Shown here piece by piece: positions 41,256-51,674 of a DNA stretch of 64,000 nt. Positions within the stretch are counted from its first letter, which is position 1. Each line of letters opens with the position of its first letter. The notes under the pieces were generated by a model, which searched no databases, had not been told where the DNA came from, and was given only the letters and a program-made list of their open reading frames with translations. The translations under genes were made by a program, and so were the position numbers. Source of the DNA: Mediterraneibacter butyricigenes (GTDB lineage: Bacteria > Bacillota > Clostridia > Lachnospirales > Lachnospiraceae); NCBI RefSeq assembly GCF_003574295.1, contig NZ_BHGK01000001.1, positions 744,001 through 808,000 of the forward strand, written 5' to 3'.

Positions 41256-43520
41256 TTAAAGATGCATGGGATCAAAATCAAACTGTATCCGAATCTTCTG
41301 ATATCCGGAATTGATCTCAATATATTGCTCCAGCCGATTTTTCATCTTCACCAGTGTATCATATTTTTCCGTTTTCAGGTAGAGTACCTTTCGGTAAATA
41401 TCATTGATTTTTCCAATGGACGGACTGGCCGGCCCGATGATCTGGATCGGTGCTTTTCCCGCAGCTCTCTTTGCGAAGTTCTTCAGATAGTCTGCTCCCG
41501 TTTCCAAAAGTGTTTCCTCTTCACAGGAAAGCAGAACCGCCAGCAAATGTTCTACCGGCGGATATCCCATCATCTCCCGATAATACATTTCCTGTTCATA
41601 GAATCCCTCATAGTCCTGGGCAGCTGCCGTCTGAATGGCATAATGGTCCGGACTGTACGTCTGGATCACTGCTTCCCCGGCTTTCTCTCCGCGCCCGGAT
41701 CTTCCCACTGCCTGAGTCAGGATCTGGAACGTCCGTTCCCCGGCCCTGTAATCATCTGCATAAAGGGACATATCTGCCGCCAACGCCCCTACCAGGGTCA
41801 CATTTGGAAAATCATGTCCTTTCACGATCATCTGGGTTCCGATCAGAATCTGCGCCTCTTCATTTGCAAAGGCAGACAGAATCTCTTCGTGTCCGTTTTT
41901 ATTTCGTGTGGTATCCAGATCCATTCGTAGGACTCTTGTCTGCGGAAACATTTTCTGGACCACATCTTCGACCTGCTGGGTTCCCACCTTGAACTCTCCC
42001 AGATGTTTCGAGCCACATTCCGGGCAGTTCAGAGGCTTGTATTCTTCATGTCCACAGTAATGGCAGACCAGTTTTCCGCCTCTGTGGGTAGATAACGAGA
42101 CGTCACAATGCGGACATTTGATCACGTGTCCACATTCCCGGCAGGAAAGAAATCCCGCATACCCTCTCCGGTTTAAGAATAGCATGATCTGTTCGCCGTC
42201 CTTTAACCGCTGTTCCATTTTTTCATAGAGGCTGTGGCTTAAAATGGAATGGTTGCCCTCCTTTAATTCTGCGCGCATATCCACGACTTCCACCTGTGCC
42301 ATTTTCGCATGCGCCTTTGCCCGCTCGGTCAGTGTGATCAGACCATATTCTCCGTTTCTCGCCCGGTACATTGCTTCCAGCGAAGGTGTGGCAGACCCTA
42401 AGATCACACCGGCATCTTCTAACTCTGCCCGACGGATTGCCGTCTCTCTGGCATGGTATCTCGGCACCTGTTCACTCTTGTACGTCGTTTCATGTTCCTC
42501 ATCAATCACGATCAGTCCCAGATTCGGAAACGGGGTGAACAGAGCCGATCGTGGACCGATCATCACATCGATCTTTCCTTCTTTCGCCCGCACCATCTGA
42601 TCATAGCGTTCCCCGGCCGAAAGTCTGGAATTCATGATCGATACCCGATCACCGAACTGATGATAGAACCGCATCACCGTCTGATAGGTCAGCGCGATCT
42701 CCGGAATCAGAACGATTGCCTGTCGGCCTTCCGACACCGTTCGTTTGATCCATTCGATATAAAGAGCCGTCTTTCCGCTTCCTGTCACGCCATGAATCAG
42801 CCAGGTTCTCTGTCCGGCTTTCAGCCCGTTCCAGACCGTTTGGATTGCCTCCTTCTGAGCCGTTGTATAGGAAAATGCTTTCTCCGAAGATTCCGATTCT
42901 TCCTGATCTGCTCCGATCCCCGGATTATCCGCCAATGGATTTCGAAAGACATTTTCACTTTCCAGCGCCAGTACATTCTGCTCTTCCAACGCCCGCACTA
43001 CCGTCCGGGTGATATTCAGCTTCTGAACCACCAGCTCATAGGGCAGAACCCCATCTGTCCCATCTCTTAACAGAGCTTCCAGAAGTCTTGCTCTGGCTTT
43101 CTGATTTTTTTTCTGATAAAGAAGAAGCTTTTCTTCCGCTTCTTCTTTCGACAGCAGCAGCCGCACCTGCCGTTTGACTTTGGCGGATTCCTGCCGTTTG
43201 ATAGGCAGAACCGTCTTCAGTGCCTGAATCATGGTGCCGCCGTAGTGTTCCTTCATCCAGGCTGCCAGCGCCACCAGCTTTGCCTCGATCCCCACGCTTT
43301 TTTCTGCCAGTCCGTTTATCGCCTTGACCTTAGACAGATCGTAATCGCAGGTTTCAGAAAAGCCGATAATATATCCTTTCGTCAGGCGGTTTCCCCTCCC
43401 GAAAGGCACTTCCACTTCTGCTCCAACTTCAAGCATCCCTTCCAGTTCAGAAGGGATGCGATATTGAAAAATCTTATCCAGTTTTTCATGAGTAATATCA
43501 ATGATGATATTCGCAAACAT
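41256..43520 (-). CDS. priA: Primosomal protein N' (replication restart helicase PriA)
   Basis: This 754-residue 3'-5' helicase reloads the replisome at stalled forks. It has an N-terminal DNA-binding domain ([18 protein letters not shown]), Walker [12 protein letters not shown] near residue 242, [20 protein letters not shown], and the eight-cysteine zinc region spanning about 458-498 ([28 protein letters not shown]). GGAG five bases upstream supports the ATG at 43520. It lies between murE and def. Confidence 0.97.
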   Translation of the reverse strand: MFANIIIDITHEKLDKIFQYRIPSELEGMLEVGAEVEVPFGRGNRLTKGYIIGFSETCDYDLSKVKAINGLAEKSVGIEAKLVALAAWMKEHYGGTMIQALKTVLPIKRQESAKVKRQVRLLLSKEEAEEKLLLYQKKNQKARARLLEALLRDGTDGVLPYELVVQKLNITRTVVRALEEQNVLALESENVFRNPLADNPGIGADQEESESSEKAFSYTTAQKEAIQTVWNGLKAGQRTWLIHGVTGSGKTALYIEWIKRTVSEGRQAIVLIPEIALTYQTVMRFYHQFGDRVSIMNSRLSAGERYDQMVRAKEGKIDVMIGPRSALFTPFPNLGLIVIDEEHETTYKSEQVPRYHARETAIRRAELEDAGVILGSATPSLEAMYRARNGEYGLITLTERAKAHAKMAQVEVVDMRAELKEGNHSILSHSLYEKMEQRLKDGEQIMLFLNRRGYAGFLSCRECGHVIKCPHCDVSLSTHRGGKLVCHYCGHEEYKPLNCPECGSKHLGEFKVGTQQVEDVVQKMFPQTRVLRMDLDTTRNKNGHEEILSAFANEEAQILIGTQMIVKGHDFPNVTLVGALAADMSLYADDYRAGERTFQILTQAVGRSGRGEKAGEAVIQTYSPDHYAIQTAAAQDYEGFYEQEMYYREMMGYPPVEHLLAVLLSCEEETLLETGADYLKNFAKRAAGKAPIQIIGPASPSIGKINDIYRKVLYLKTEKYDTLVKMKNRLEQYIEINSGYQKIRIQFDFDPMHL

Positions 43521-43602
43521 GTAAACTCCTTCATTATTTTTTCTTTGCTCCAATTTCAATGATTCTGGATTGTTCCGGCATTTCAGATTCCAATTTCATT
43601 TT

Positions 43603-45066
43603 TTACCGACCAAGTTCTTCTAACACTTCTTTGATCAGCACTCTTTCATCCATCGGATGTTTCACGCCTTTGATCTCCTGATAATCTTCATGGCCTTTTC
43701 CCGCCAGCACGATCACATCCCCCGGCTGACCGTGTTCGATGGCGTATTTGATTGCTTCCTTCCGGTCGCAGATTTCCACATATTTTCCATCCGTCTTTCC
43801 GATTCCGATCTTGATATCATTGATGATATCCTGTGGCTCCTCAAATCTCGGATTGTCCGACGTAATGATCGTCAGATCCGCCAGACGTCCGGACACTTCG
43901 CCCATCTCATAACGTCTGTCTTTGGAGCGGTTTCCTCCACATCCAAACAGGCAGACCAGACGTTTCGGATGATATTCTTTCAGAGTAGTCAGAAGGCTCT
44001 CCAGGCTCATGGCATTGTGGGCATAATCAATCATCAGTGTAAAGTCATCGGATACTTTGATCATCTCGATCCGCCCCTTTACCTTTGCCACTTTGAGTGC
44101 TTTCTGGATCACCTCTGCCGGTACCTGGAAATGATGGCAGACCGCAATCGCTGTCAGGGAATTATATACGCTGAAAGTTCCCGGAATGTCGATCTCTACA
44201 TCAAAGTCCATCTGACCGGACACATGATATGCCACGCCCAAATATCCAGGCTTTGACACCAGATGCGTGTCGGTTGCCCGAAGATCCGAACCCTCATTAA
44301 ATCCAAAGGTCTCTACCTTACAGGTCGCATTCTGAAATACATCTTTAAAATACGGATCATCTCCATTTGCAATGCCAAGCTTACACTGCTGAAACAAAAG
44401 TCCCTTACATCTCTTATAATCTTCAAAATCCTTATGCTCATTCGGACCGATATGGTCATGGCCAAGATTGGTGAAAATTCCGATCTCAAACGGAATTCCC
44501 GCGGTACGATCCAACATCAGTCCCTGAGAAGAAACTTCCATTACTACACTGTCGCAGCCTTCTTCTACCATTTCCGCAAAGTATTTCTGAATCGTGAAAG
44601 ATTCCGGTGTGGTATTCGCTGCCGGAATGTGTTTCTCTCCGATAATCGCCTCAATGGTTCCGATCAATCCTACTTTATGTCCTACAGATTCCAAAATAGA
44701 GCGAATCATATAAGTCGTGGTAGTCTTACCCTTGGTTCCGGTGATTCCGATGACTTTCAGTTTTTCTGCCGGATAACCGAAATATGCTGCGGAAGTCAGT
44801 GCCAAGGCGTAACGGGTATTTTTCACCTTGATCACCGTGATTCCTTCCGGCACTTCCACCTCTTTTTCCACAATCAGTGCCGCAGCTCCTTTTTCCGCTA
44901 CTTCTTTGGCATAAGCATGACCGTCAGAGACTGCGCCGCTGATGCAGACAAAGACCGCTCCGGGTGCTGCTTTTCTGGAATCATTGATCAGAGTCTCTAC
45001 CTCTGTCTCTGCCGATCCCTGTACCACTTCATATTCCAGACGTTCTAACAAACGTGATAATTTCAT
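43603..45066 (-). CDS. murE: UDP-N-acetylmuramoyl-tripeptide synthase MurE (meso-diaminopimelate type)
   Basis: This 487-residue Mur ligase adds the third stem-peptide residue to UDP-MurNAc-L-Ala-D-Glu. The ATP motif GTKGKTTTTYMI is near residue 110. The motif DNPRFEEP near 402 is the signature of meso-diaminopimelate-adding enzymes; lysine-adding MurE differs there. The ddh gene at 57-58 kb supplies that amino acid. GGAGG eight bases before the ATG at 45066 sets the start. It heads the long minus-strand run, with a good promoter at 45119-45147. Confidence 0.95.
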   Translation of the reverse strand: MKLSRLLERLEYEVVQGSAETEVETLINDSRKAAPGAVFVCISGAVSDGHAYAKEVAEKGAAALIVEKEVEVPEGITVIKVKNTRYALALTSAAYFGYPAEKLKVIGITGTKGKTTTTYMIRSILESVGHKVGLIGTIEAIIGEKHIPAANTTPESFTIQKYFAEMVEEGCDSVVMEVSSQGLMLDRTAGIPFEIGIFTNLGHDHIGPNEHKDFEDYKRCKGLLFQQCKLGIANGDDPYFKDVFQNATCKVETFGFNEGSDLRATDTHLVSKPGYLGVAYHVSGQMDFDVEIDIPGTFSVYNSLTAIAVCHHFQVPAEVIQKALKVAKVKGRIEMIKVSDDFTLMIDYAHNAMSLESLLTTLKEYHPKRLVCLFGCGGNRSKDRRYEMGEVSGRLADLTIITSDNPRFEEPQDIINDIKIGIGKTDGKYVEICDRKEAIKYAIEHGQPGDVIVLAGKGHEDYQEIKGVKHPMDERVLIKEVLEELGR

Positions 45067-45118
45067 AGTCTCAACCTCCATTTTATGGGTTCTTTCTTCC
45101 TTTTTACCTATGCCACTA

Positions 45119-45147
45119 ATCATACCATAAACACCGCTCTCATGCAA
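45119..45147 (-). promoter_or_regulatory. murE promoter
   Basis: TTGCAT (45147-45142) and TATGAT (45124-45119) are 17 bases apart. The -10 is preceded by TGG, giving an extended -10. Confidence 0.7.
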
Positions 45148-45238
45148 AAATCTAATCTTAAATTTTTATGAAGAATCATGGATTCAACTTTACTCTTCTC
45201 CCAAAAAGTGATACCTTGTTGCCCTGAGGAGGATATCT

Positions 45239-45925
45239 ATGAAACATTTTGTTACCTTTTTTCTGAAACCACTTTCCTTTCTGCCTGCTCTGGTCATGAT
45301 GTATGCGATTTACAGCTTTTCTGCCCAGACCGGGACAGAATCCGGAAATTTAAGCCATATGATCAGTGTAAAGATCGTAGAAACCGCCAGTGACACCCTG
45401 CAAAAAGATCTGGACGACTGGGAGGTCGAGGAACTGGCAGACCATATCGAGTTCTATGTACGAAAAGCCGCCCATATGACCGAATACTTTCTGCTTGCTA
45501 TCGCCGTCTCTTTTCCATTATATGTCTACGGACTGCGGGGATTTCCGTTGTTGTTATTCGCCGGACTGATCTGCGTAGGCTTCGCCTGCGGAGATGAATA
45601 CCATCAGTCCTTCGTGGACGAACGTGGACCTTCTGTCCGGGATGTGTGTATCGACAGCGTGGGCGTTTTCTTCGGGATCATGCTGGTACGGATCGTCTGT
45701 TGGACCTTCCTTGCCCCAGTACGTGTCGTCGAAAGCCTGACCGGTCTTGGTCGCCGTGATCGGCATAGCCACCGCAAACGCAGTCACAGTAATCACTCAT
45801 ACAGAACTTCTTATGACCGCAGAAATTCTTACGGAAGAAATGACGGTTCTCAGATGTCAGAACGCGCCATAGAAAAACGAAATCAGGAATTATTAAAAAA
45901 AGAAGGTCGGAGACATATTTACTAA
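45239..45925 (+). CDS. VanZ-family membrane protein
   Basis: This 228-residue protein has about four hydrophobic segments. VanZ signatures are FSAQTGTESG near residue 23, RKAAHMTEYFLLA near 79-91, and DEYHQSFVDERGPSVRDVCIDSVGVFFG near 117-144. Residues 165-228 form a basic, Arg/Ser/His/Asn-rich cytoplasmic tail that is longer than the family needs. VanZ in vancomycin transposons gives low-level teicoplanin resistance, but stand-alone chromosomal copies have no proven role. There is no van cluster here, so I draw no resistance conclusion. GAGGAGG precedes the ATG. Confidence 0.88.
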   Translation: MKHFVTFFLKPLSFLPALVMMYAIYSFSAQTGTESGNLSHMISVKIVETASDTLQKDLDDWEVEELADHIEFYVRKAAHMTEYFLLAIAVSFPLYVYGLRGFPLLLFAGLICVGFACGDEYHQSFVDERGPSVRDVCIDSVGVFFGIMLVRIVCWTFLAPVRVVESLTGLGRRDRHSHRKRSHSNHSYRTSYDRRNSYGRNDGSQMSERAIEKRNQELLKKEGRRHIY

Positions 45926-45951
45926 ATTGATATGCCTCGGCCTTCTTTTTT
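45900..45951 (+). terminator. vanZ terminator
   Basis: AAGAAGGTCGGAG pairs imperfectly with CCTCGGCCTTCTT and is followed by TTTTTTG. The 5' arm overlaps the last codons of vanZ. Because of the A-run before the stem it may also act on the opposite strand. Confidence 0.75.
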
Positions 45952-45960
45952 GTCCCTCGT

Positions 45961-46019
45961 TTATGGAAACATTGATATGTTTGCTCTGTTTTTTATGAAG
46001 ATGTACTTCTTATTCCTCC
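45961..46019. repeat. Dispersed intergenic repeat, copy A
   Basis: This stretch matches 61922-61981 in the same orientation with few mismatches, including the shared core GCTCTGTTTT and ACTTCTTATT. Both copies lie between convergent genes, just past the plus-strand terminator. A 7-base G+C-rich hairpin (46015-46021 with 46035-46041) follows this copy. Confidence 0.6.
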
Positions 46020-46094
46020 CGTTGCAACCTTTTGCGGGAGGATAACGCTTCTCTTCAACACATTTTATCCTGTAACTCGGAAACCTTGCATTCT

Positions 46095-47108
46095 CTAAAA
46101 CAAAATCCTGCGCAAAGGTGTCTTATTCAATCCGTATACGCACAGATAAGAAATCAGACCCAGTCCCACCGACAATACCGGGATCACCAGATATGCCGAA
46201 AGATCCCCCGGATCCACATATTTTTTAAAGATATCCAGAAACAGAATATGGATCAGATAAATTCCAAAAGAGCAGCCGCCCAGTCGATCCATCCATTTTT
46301 TCATTCCTCTCGGAAACTCAATCTGCCCGCCATGTACCTTGTACAGCATCATAAAAAATGCGACACCGCTTATCACCACAAACGGACATCCATATTCCAA
46401 CAGCCTTTCGTAGTGATCTCCCTTTTTAAACGATACCAGTGCTGTCAACACGATTTCAAATGCCGTCGAACCCGCAAAGATCGACGCCACAACCGGAAAT
46501 CTCCACGGAATCTTGTTCCGATATTTCTGAATAAAGTATCCTGCAAAGAAATAAAACGTGTAGGCACGATCTCCCAGCAGCGGAACATCATAATAGGGTT
46601 CTTCATGAAACAGCGAAGAAATATATTGCGCCACAACTACAACCAGGCACATTGCAATAAATGCATCATCATATTTTTTCTTCATGCCCCAACACATGAT
46701 TTGGAAAAACGGAAGTACCAGATAAATCGGAAGCAACGCATACAGATACCAAAGATGCGCCTCCACCGGTTCGAACAGCACTGCCTTCAGATTCACCTTC
46801 GAATGCATGTAATACACATTAAAGAAATAATAGATCACGCTCCACGCCAGCAGCACTTTGAAAAAACGAAACAGCCTTCGCACATTTTTATCCAGATTTG
46901 GTTTTTCTCCCAGTAACAGTGCACCACTCATCATAAAGAAACAGGGCACACTGACCCTCGCCATGGCATCCAGTATCAGCGCAAACCCGTATTCTCCCCG
47001 GGAGATTTCCGCGTATCCCCTGCAATAATAATTTGCCACATGAATCACGATCACAAACCCAAACGACAGCGTTCGGATCAATTCAATATTATAATTCTTT
47101 TCTTCCAT
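46095..47108 (-). CDS. Acyltransferase family 3 membrane protein
   Basis: This 337-residue protein has about ten hydrophobic segments and the family pattern: ELIRTLSFGFVIVIHVANY with the conserved histidine near residue 24, RVSVPCFFMMSGALLL near 50-65, and a HLWYLYALLPIYLVLPFF block. Such enzymes O-acetylate cell-wall or surface polysaccharides; the acceptor here is unknown. Its start overlaps the end of dinB by 20 bases, and dinB follows clpB by five bases, so the three are probably one transcript. I chose the ATG at 47108. Confidence 0.85.
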   Translation of the reverse strand: MEEKNYNIELIRTLSFGFVIVIHVANYYCRGYAEISRGEYGFALILDAMARVSVPCFFMMSGALLLGEKPNLDKNVRRLFRFFKVLLAWSVIYYFFNVYYMHSKVNLKAVLFEPVEAHLWYLYALLPIYLVLPFFQIMCWGMKKKYDDAFIAMCLVVVVAQYISSLFHEEPYYDVPLLGDRAYTFYFFAGYFIQKYRNKIPWRFPVVASIFAGSTAFEIVLTALVSFKKGDHYERLLEYGCPFVVISGVAFFMMLYKVHGGQIEFPRGMKKWMDRLGGCSFGIYLIHILFLDIFKKYVDPGDLSAYLVIPVLSVGLGLISYLCVYGLNKTPLRRILF

Positions 47109-48297
47109 CTTTCTTCCAATAGACTCCTCTTTGAATCGCCCCTTCCCCAAAGCGGCTTCGAATACTGTCCATCGCTTCATTCAGGCGTTTTTGCTTTTCA
47201 TTTTCCTCTCCCAGATCAAACAAACTCAACTGTTCCGGTTCTTCTGCCTCCACCAGTTTCGAAGTCCGAATTCCCAACAGGCGAATGGGTTCCCCCGTCC
47301 ACATTTCGCGGAACAGTTTTTTCGCCGTCTGATACAAGATCTCATCTTCATTGCCCGGTCGCTGAAGCTGTTGTTGGTGGGAGGTTCGCTGAAAGGTATA
47401 GTATTTCATTTCTACACTGACCATTCCAGCCTTCTGCCCGGCTTTTCGAAGCCTTCTTCCCACGCTTTCCGCTAGTTCCAGCAGAACCGGCCAGACCTGT
47501 CCTTCTTCGGTCAGATCTTCTCTTAAAGTAACAGAATTCCCGATTCCTTTATTTTCCGTCGGCTCCGACTGCACCTGGGAGCGATCGATTCCATTTGCAA
47601 ATTCCCAAAGCATCCTGCCGTGGCTCTTCAAATGCAGCTCCACCAGCCTCGGATCCGTCTTCGCCAGATCTCCGATGGTCAGAATCTCCAGTTTTCTCAA
47701 AGTCTCCACGCTGGATTTGCCCGCCATAAACAATTCTCTCATGGGGAGCGGCCACATTTTTTCCTGAATCTCTCCCGGAAACAGGGTATGCACTTTATCC
47801 GGTTTTTCAAAATCCGATGCCATCTTTGCCAGCAGTTTGTTCTCCGAAATCCCGATATTCACGGTAAAACCAAAGTTGTCTCTGACCCGGTCTTTTAAAG
47901 CAGTTGCCACCTCAACCGGTGACTCTCCCCGGCCGATCGCATCGGTGGCATCCATATAGCACTCGTCCACACTGACCTGTTCGATGTTTGGGCAAAATTC
48001 TGCCAGAAACGCTATCAGGTCCCGGCTTTTTTCCCGATACATTTTATGATCCGGCGGAAAACTTTTCAGATTGGAACACTTACGAAAGGCATTCGCCACC
48101 GGTTCCCCGGTGTGAATGCCATATCTTTTTGCAGGGATTGATTTTGCAAGCACGATCCCGTGACGGGATTTCTGATCCCCGCCAATGATCGCCGGAATCG
48201 TCCGAATATCAATCTCTGCTCCATTTTTCAATTGTTCGGTTGCTGTCCAGCTTAAATAAGCGGAATTGACATCAATATGAAAGATCACCTTTGCCAT
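47089..48297 (-). CDS. dinB: DNA polymerase IV (Y-family translesion polymerase)
   Basis: This 402-residue error-prone polymerase shows HIDVNSAYLSW (first catalytic aspartate), KSIPAKRYGI, the catalytic block SVDECYMDAT near residues 105-114 and NIGISENKLLAKMASD. Near the C-terminus, EQLSLFDL (about 353-360) is a good beta-clamp-binding motif. The gene begins five bases after clpB ends, with its ribosome binding site inside clpB, so it should share clpB's CIRCE-overlapped promoter. I see no LexA-like box in front of it. Confidence 0.95.
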   Translation of the reverse strand: MAKVIFHIDVNSAYLSWTATEQLKNGAEIDIRTIPAIIGGDQKSRHGIVLAKSIPAKRYGIHTGEPVANAFRKCSNLKSFPPDHKMYREKSRDLIAFLAEFCPNIEQVSVDECYMDATDAIGRGESPVEVATALKDRVRDNFGFTVNIGISENKLLAKMASDFEKPDKVHTLFPGEIQEKMWPLPMRELFMAGKSSVETLRKLEILTIGDLAKTDPRLVELHLKSHGRMLWEFANGIDRSQVQSEPTENKGIGNSVTLREDLTEEGQVWPVLLELAESVGRRLRKAGQKAGMVSVEMKYYTFQRTSHQQQLQRPGNEDEILYQTAKKLFREMWTGEPIRLLGIRTSKLVEAEEPEQLSLFDLGEENEKQKRLNEAMDSIRSRFGEGAIQRGVYWKKDGRKEL

Positions 48298-48302
48298 CTG
48301 TC

Positions 48303-50894
48303 TTATGCCTCATGTTCGCTGTGCGCCTCCAGATGACCATCCTTTACATCCAGGACAATGATATCTCCGGTGCCCACATTTCCCTCCAGGATCAGTCTGG
48401 CAGCCAGTGTCTCCACATTCTTCTGCAGATAACGTTTCAGAGGTCTTGCGCCGTACATCGGCTCATATCCTCCGTCTGCCACCAACTGTTTTGCTTCTTC
48501 TGTCAGGCGGATCGAAATCTGACGGTCTTCCAGCCGCCTGTTCAGATCTTGAATCAACAAATCAATAATGGCATAAATATTATCTTTCGTCAATGGCTTG
48601 AACATAATGATCTCATCCAGCCGGTTCAGAAATTCCGGACGGAAATGATTTCTCAGATCAGCCATTACCATGTTCTGTGCATTTTCCTCAATGGTTCCGT
48701 CTTCCCGGATTCCATCCAGCAGATAACTTGCACCGATATTCGACGTCATGATCAGAATGGTATTCTTAAAGTCTACCGTTCTGCCCTGAGAATCGGTGAT
48801 TCGTCCGTCATCCAGTACCTGCAGCAGGACATTGAATACATCCGGATGGGCTTTCTCGACCTCATCAAACAGCACCACCGAATAAGGTTTCCGGCGGACT
48901 GCTTCCGTCAGCTGACCGCCCTCATCGTATCCTACATATCCCGGAGGCGCTCCGATCAGTCGGGACACGGAATATTTCTCCATGTACTCACTCATATCGA
49001 TTCGCACCATATTATTCTCATCATCAAACAGACTGGCAGCAAGTGCTTTCGCCAGCTCTGTCTTACCGACACCGGTCGGTCCCAGGAACAGGAAGGAACC
49101 GATTGGCTTGGTCGGATCCTTGATTCCGGCTTTGGAACGGATGATTGCTTCTGTTACCAGTTCCACGCCTTCATCCTGTCCGATCACACGTTTATGGAGT
49201 TCTTCTCCCAAATGAAGGGTCTTGCTTCTCTCACTTTCATTTAATTTTGCAACCGGGATTCCGGTCCATCTGGAAATAATCCTTGCGATCTCATCTTCCG
49301 AAACCGCCTCATGAACCAGAGACAGATCTTTGTCTTTGATCCGGTCTTCTTCCTCTTCCAGCATCTTCTTCAACTGCGGAAGACGTCCGTACTGTAATTC
49401 TCCGGCACGATCCAGATCATACTGCTGCTGAGCTTTCTGGATCTCGCGGTTGGTCTGCTCGATCTCTTCCCGGATCTTCTGGACTCTCTCCACGGAATTC
49501 TTCTCATTATCCCACTGGGCTTTCTGTCCGGCAAATTCTTCCCGGAGTTCTGCCAGCTCTGCCTGCAGATCCGCCAGTCTTTCCTGACTCAGACGGTCTT
49601 CCTCTTTCTTCAGGGCCGATTCTTCGATCTCCAACTGCATAATCTTACGTCTCAGCTCATCCATCTCTGCCGGCATAGAGTCCAACTCTGTCTTAATCAA
49701 CGCACAGGCTTCATCCACCAAGTCAATGGCCTTATCCGGAAGGAAACGATCCGAAATATAACGATTGGACAGTGTTGCGGCTGCTACCAGTGCACCGTCT
49801 GTAATCTTCACTCCATGGAAGACTTCATAACGCTCTTTCAGACCACGAAGGATGGAAATCGTATCCTCCACTGTCGGCTCATCTACCATAACCGGTTGGA
49901 ATCGACGTTCCAGCGCAGCGTCTTTTTCAATATATTGTCTATATTCATCCAATGTCGTTGCACCGATACAGTGTAATTCACCACGGGCCAACATTGGCTT
50001 TAACATGTTGCCGGCATCCATTGCGCCATCGGTTTTTCCGGCTCCCACAATGGTGTGCAACTCATCAATAAACAGCAAAATCTTGCCATCACTGTTCTTC
50101 ACATCTTCCAGAACAGCTTTCAGACGTTCCTCAAATTCACCACGATACTTTGCTCCTGCTACCAGTGCTCCCATATCCAGAGAAAAGATGGTCTTGTCTT
50201 TCAAGCCTTCCGGTACGTCTCCATTGACAATTCGCTGTGCCAGACCTTCTACGACCGCCGTCTTACCGACACCAGGTTCACCAATCAGCACCGGATTGTT
50301 CTTGGTCTTTCTGGAAAGGATTCGGATCACATTCCGGATCTCCGAATCACGACCGATCACCGGGTCCAGCTTCTGCTCTCTTGCACGCTCCACCAGATCC
50401 TGACCGTATTTATTTAAAGTATCGTAAGTGGCCTCCGGATTGTCACTGGTCACACGCTGATTGCCTCTGACCGTTGACAGGGCCTGCAAAAAGCTGTTCC
50501 GGTCGATACCCGCTTCCCGGAAGAGCTGCTTCATCTCTTTGCTTGCATATTTCAGCATGGAAAGGAAGAGATGCTCTACGGAGACATATTCATCTCCCAT
50601 CTGCTTTGCTTCATCTTCAGCATGGATCAGAACCTGATTCAGATCCTGTCCCATATAAACCTGTCCGCCCTGAACTTTCGTCCGGGCTTCGATGGCCTGT
50701 TCTACCCGGTCGGTAAACTCCTGTACGGAAATTCCCATCTTCTCCAGAAGTTTTCCGATCAGACTGTCATCCTGTTTTAACAGTGCATACAAAAAATGTT
50801 CCTGTGCGATTTCCTGATTGCCATATTCATAGGCATATTTCTCACAATCCTGAATTGCCTGGATTGATTTCTGCGTAAACTTACTTATATTCAT
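48303..50894 (-). CDS. clpB: ATP-dependent disaggregase ClpB
   Basis: This 863-residue Hsp100 chaperone pulls proteins out of aggregates with DnaK. It has two N-domain repeats (about 1-145), AAA-1 with GEPGVGKTA near 205, a long coiled-coil middle domain (about 405-530, rich in E, K, Q and R) that distinguishes ClpB from ClpC, and AAA-2 with GPTGVGKTE near 605. The C-terminal [10 protein letters not shown] block is intact. A CIRCE operator overlaps its promoter. It heads an operon with dinB and an acyltransferase gene. Confidence 0.97.
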   Translation of the reverse strand: MNISKFTQKSIQAIQDCEKYAYEYGNQEIAQEHFLYALLKQDDSLIGKLLEKMGISVQEFTDRVEQAIEARTKVQGGQVYMGQDLNQVLIHAEDEAKQMGDEYVSVEHLFLSMLKYASKEMKQLFREAGIDRNSFLQALSTVRGNQRVTSDNPEATYDTLNKYGQDLVERAREQKLDPVIGRDSEIRNVIRILSRKTKNNPVLIGEPGVGKTAVVEGLAQRIVNGDVPEGLKDKTIFSLDMGALVAGAKYRGEFEERLKAVLEDVKNSDGKILLFIDELHTIVGAGKTDGAMDAGNMLKPMLARGELHCIGATTLDEYRQYIEKDAALERRFQPVMVDEPTVEDTISILRGLKERYEVFHGVKITDGALVAAATLSNRYISDRFLPDKAIDLVDEACALIKTELDSMPAEMDELRRKIMQLEIEESALKKEEDRLSQERLADLQAELAELREEFAGQKAQWDNEKNSVERVQKIREEIEQTNREIQKAQQQYDLDRAGELQYGRLPQLKKMLEEEEDRIKDKDLSLVHEAVSEDEIARIISRWTGIPVAKLNESERSKTLHLGEELHKRVIGQDEGVELVTEAIIRSKAGIKDPTKPIGSFLFLGPTGVGKTELAKALAASLFDDENNMVRIDMSEYMEKYSVSRLIGAPPGYVGYDEGGQLTEAVRRKPYSVVLFDEVEKAHPDVFNVLLQVLDDGRITDSQGRTVDFKNTILIMTSNIGASYLLDGIREDGTIEENAQNMVMADLRNHFRPEFLNRLDEIIMFKPLTKDNIYAIIDLLIQDLNRRLEDRQISIRLTEEAKQLVADGGYEPMYGARPLKRYLQKNVETLAARLILEGNVGTGDIIVLDVKDGHLEAHSEHEA

Positions 50895-50942
50895 AAAACA
50901 AACCTCCTTTTAAAGGTTTCCCTTTTTCTTTGTTCTACAGAG

Positions 50943-50971
50943 AGTATAACACAAGTTGTTAGCACTGTAAA
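50943..50971 (-). promoter_or_regulatory. clpB promoter
   Basis: TTTACA (50971-50966) and TATACT (50948-50943) are 17 bases apart on the minus strand. The -35 hexamer lies inside the CIRCE operator. Confidence 0.8.
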
Positions 50972-50985
50972 GAGGAGAGTGCTAA
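50959..50985 (-). promoter_or_regulatory. CIRCE operator (HrcA site) of clpB
   Basis: The 9-9-9 arrangement TTAGCACTC, nine bases, CAGTGCTAA, read on the minus strand, matches the HrcA consensus TTAGCACTC-N9-GAGTGCTAA with one mismatch. It covers the -35 box. All 27 bases equal those of the hsp20 operator at 58232-58258. Confidence 0.92.
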
Positions 50986-51037
50986 TTTTTGTAATTTTAT
51001 GCTCTTTTGTTTCTGCCAGCCTCGTTTTTATTTGCGA

Positions 51038-51066
51038 TTGACTGGCAAATCATTTCCGATTACACT
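51038..51066 (+). promoter_or_regulatory. Nitroreductase promoter
   Basis: TTGACT (51038-51043) and TACACT (51061-51066) are 17 bases apart. A perfect 10-base inverted repeat with a five-base loop (51081-51105) follows near the transcription start and may be an operator or a leader hairpin. Confidence 0.6.
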
Positions 51067-51176
51067 GTAAATATAAAATTCATTGCAGCATTTCATGCTG
51101 CAATGTGCGTAGCAATCCCAATTATAATCATGTCAAGATCAACATATCCAAGTCAAAACATCAGGAGGTACTTCGC

Positions 51177-51674
51177 ATGGATGCAATTTTTCACAGAACC
51201 AGCGTCAGAAAATTTTTAGACAAACCGGTAGAAAAAGAAAAAATCGAAAAAATCCTTCGCGCTGCCATGGCGGCACCATCTGCCAAGAATCAGCAGCCCT
51301 GGGAATTTTATGTCGTAACTGATAAGGAGAAATTAGTAGAGCTTTCAAAGGTAAGCCCGTATTCCATGAGTGCGAAAAATGGTCCGCTCGCCTTCGTTCC
51401 CTGCTATCGGACACAATGCCCCGCTCCGGCTTACACCCACATTGATCTGAGTGCTTCCGTTGAAAATATTCTTTTGGAGGCAGACGCCCTGGAACTGGGA
51501 GCTGTCTGGCTGGGTGTTTGCCCGGAAGAAGATCGGATCGCAACGGTTCGGAAAATTCTGGATATCCCGGATACTCTGGTTCCATTTGCCATTATTCCCT
51601 GCGGATATCCACAGAAAATCCGCCCGCAGCAGGATCGATTCGAGGAAGAACGAATGCATTACGTCATTTCATAA
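51177..51674 (+). CDS. Nitroreductase-family flavoprotein
   Basis: This 165-residue FMN enzyme starts MDAIFHRTSVRKFLDKPVE, with the RTSVRKF FMN-phosphate motif. It then shows AAMAAPSAKNQQPWEFYVV near residues 30-48 and LGAVWLGVCPEEDR near 108-121. At 165 residues it belongs to the short branch and probably acts as a dimer that reduces quinones, nitro compounds or a flavin with NAD(P)H. AGGAGG eight bases before the ATG at 51177 sets the start. Its last 16 bases overlap the tail of the convergent ABC transporter gene. Confidence 0.88.
   Translation: MDAIFHRTSVRKFLDKPVEKEKIEKILRAAMAAPSAKNQQPWEFYVVTDKEKLVELSKVSPYSMSAKNGPLAFVPCYRTQCPAPAYTHIDLSASVENILLEADALELGAVWLGVCPEEDRIATVRKILDIPDTLVPFAIIPCGYPQKIRPQQDRFEEERMHYVIS

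Noticed and set aside
45239-45925. Glycopeptide resistance from the vanZ gene
   Set aside because: No vanH, vanA, vanX or vanRS genes are nearby; stand-alone VanZ proteins are common in Firmicutes and their role is unproven.
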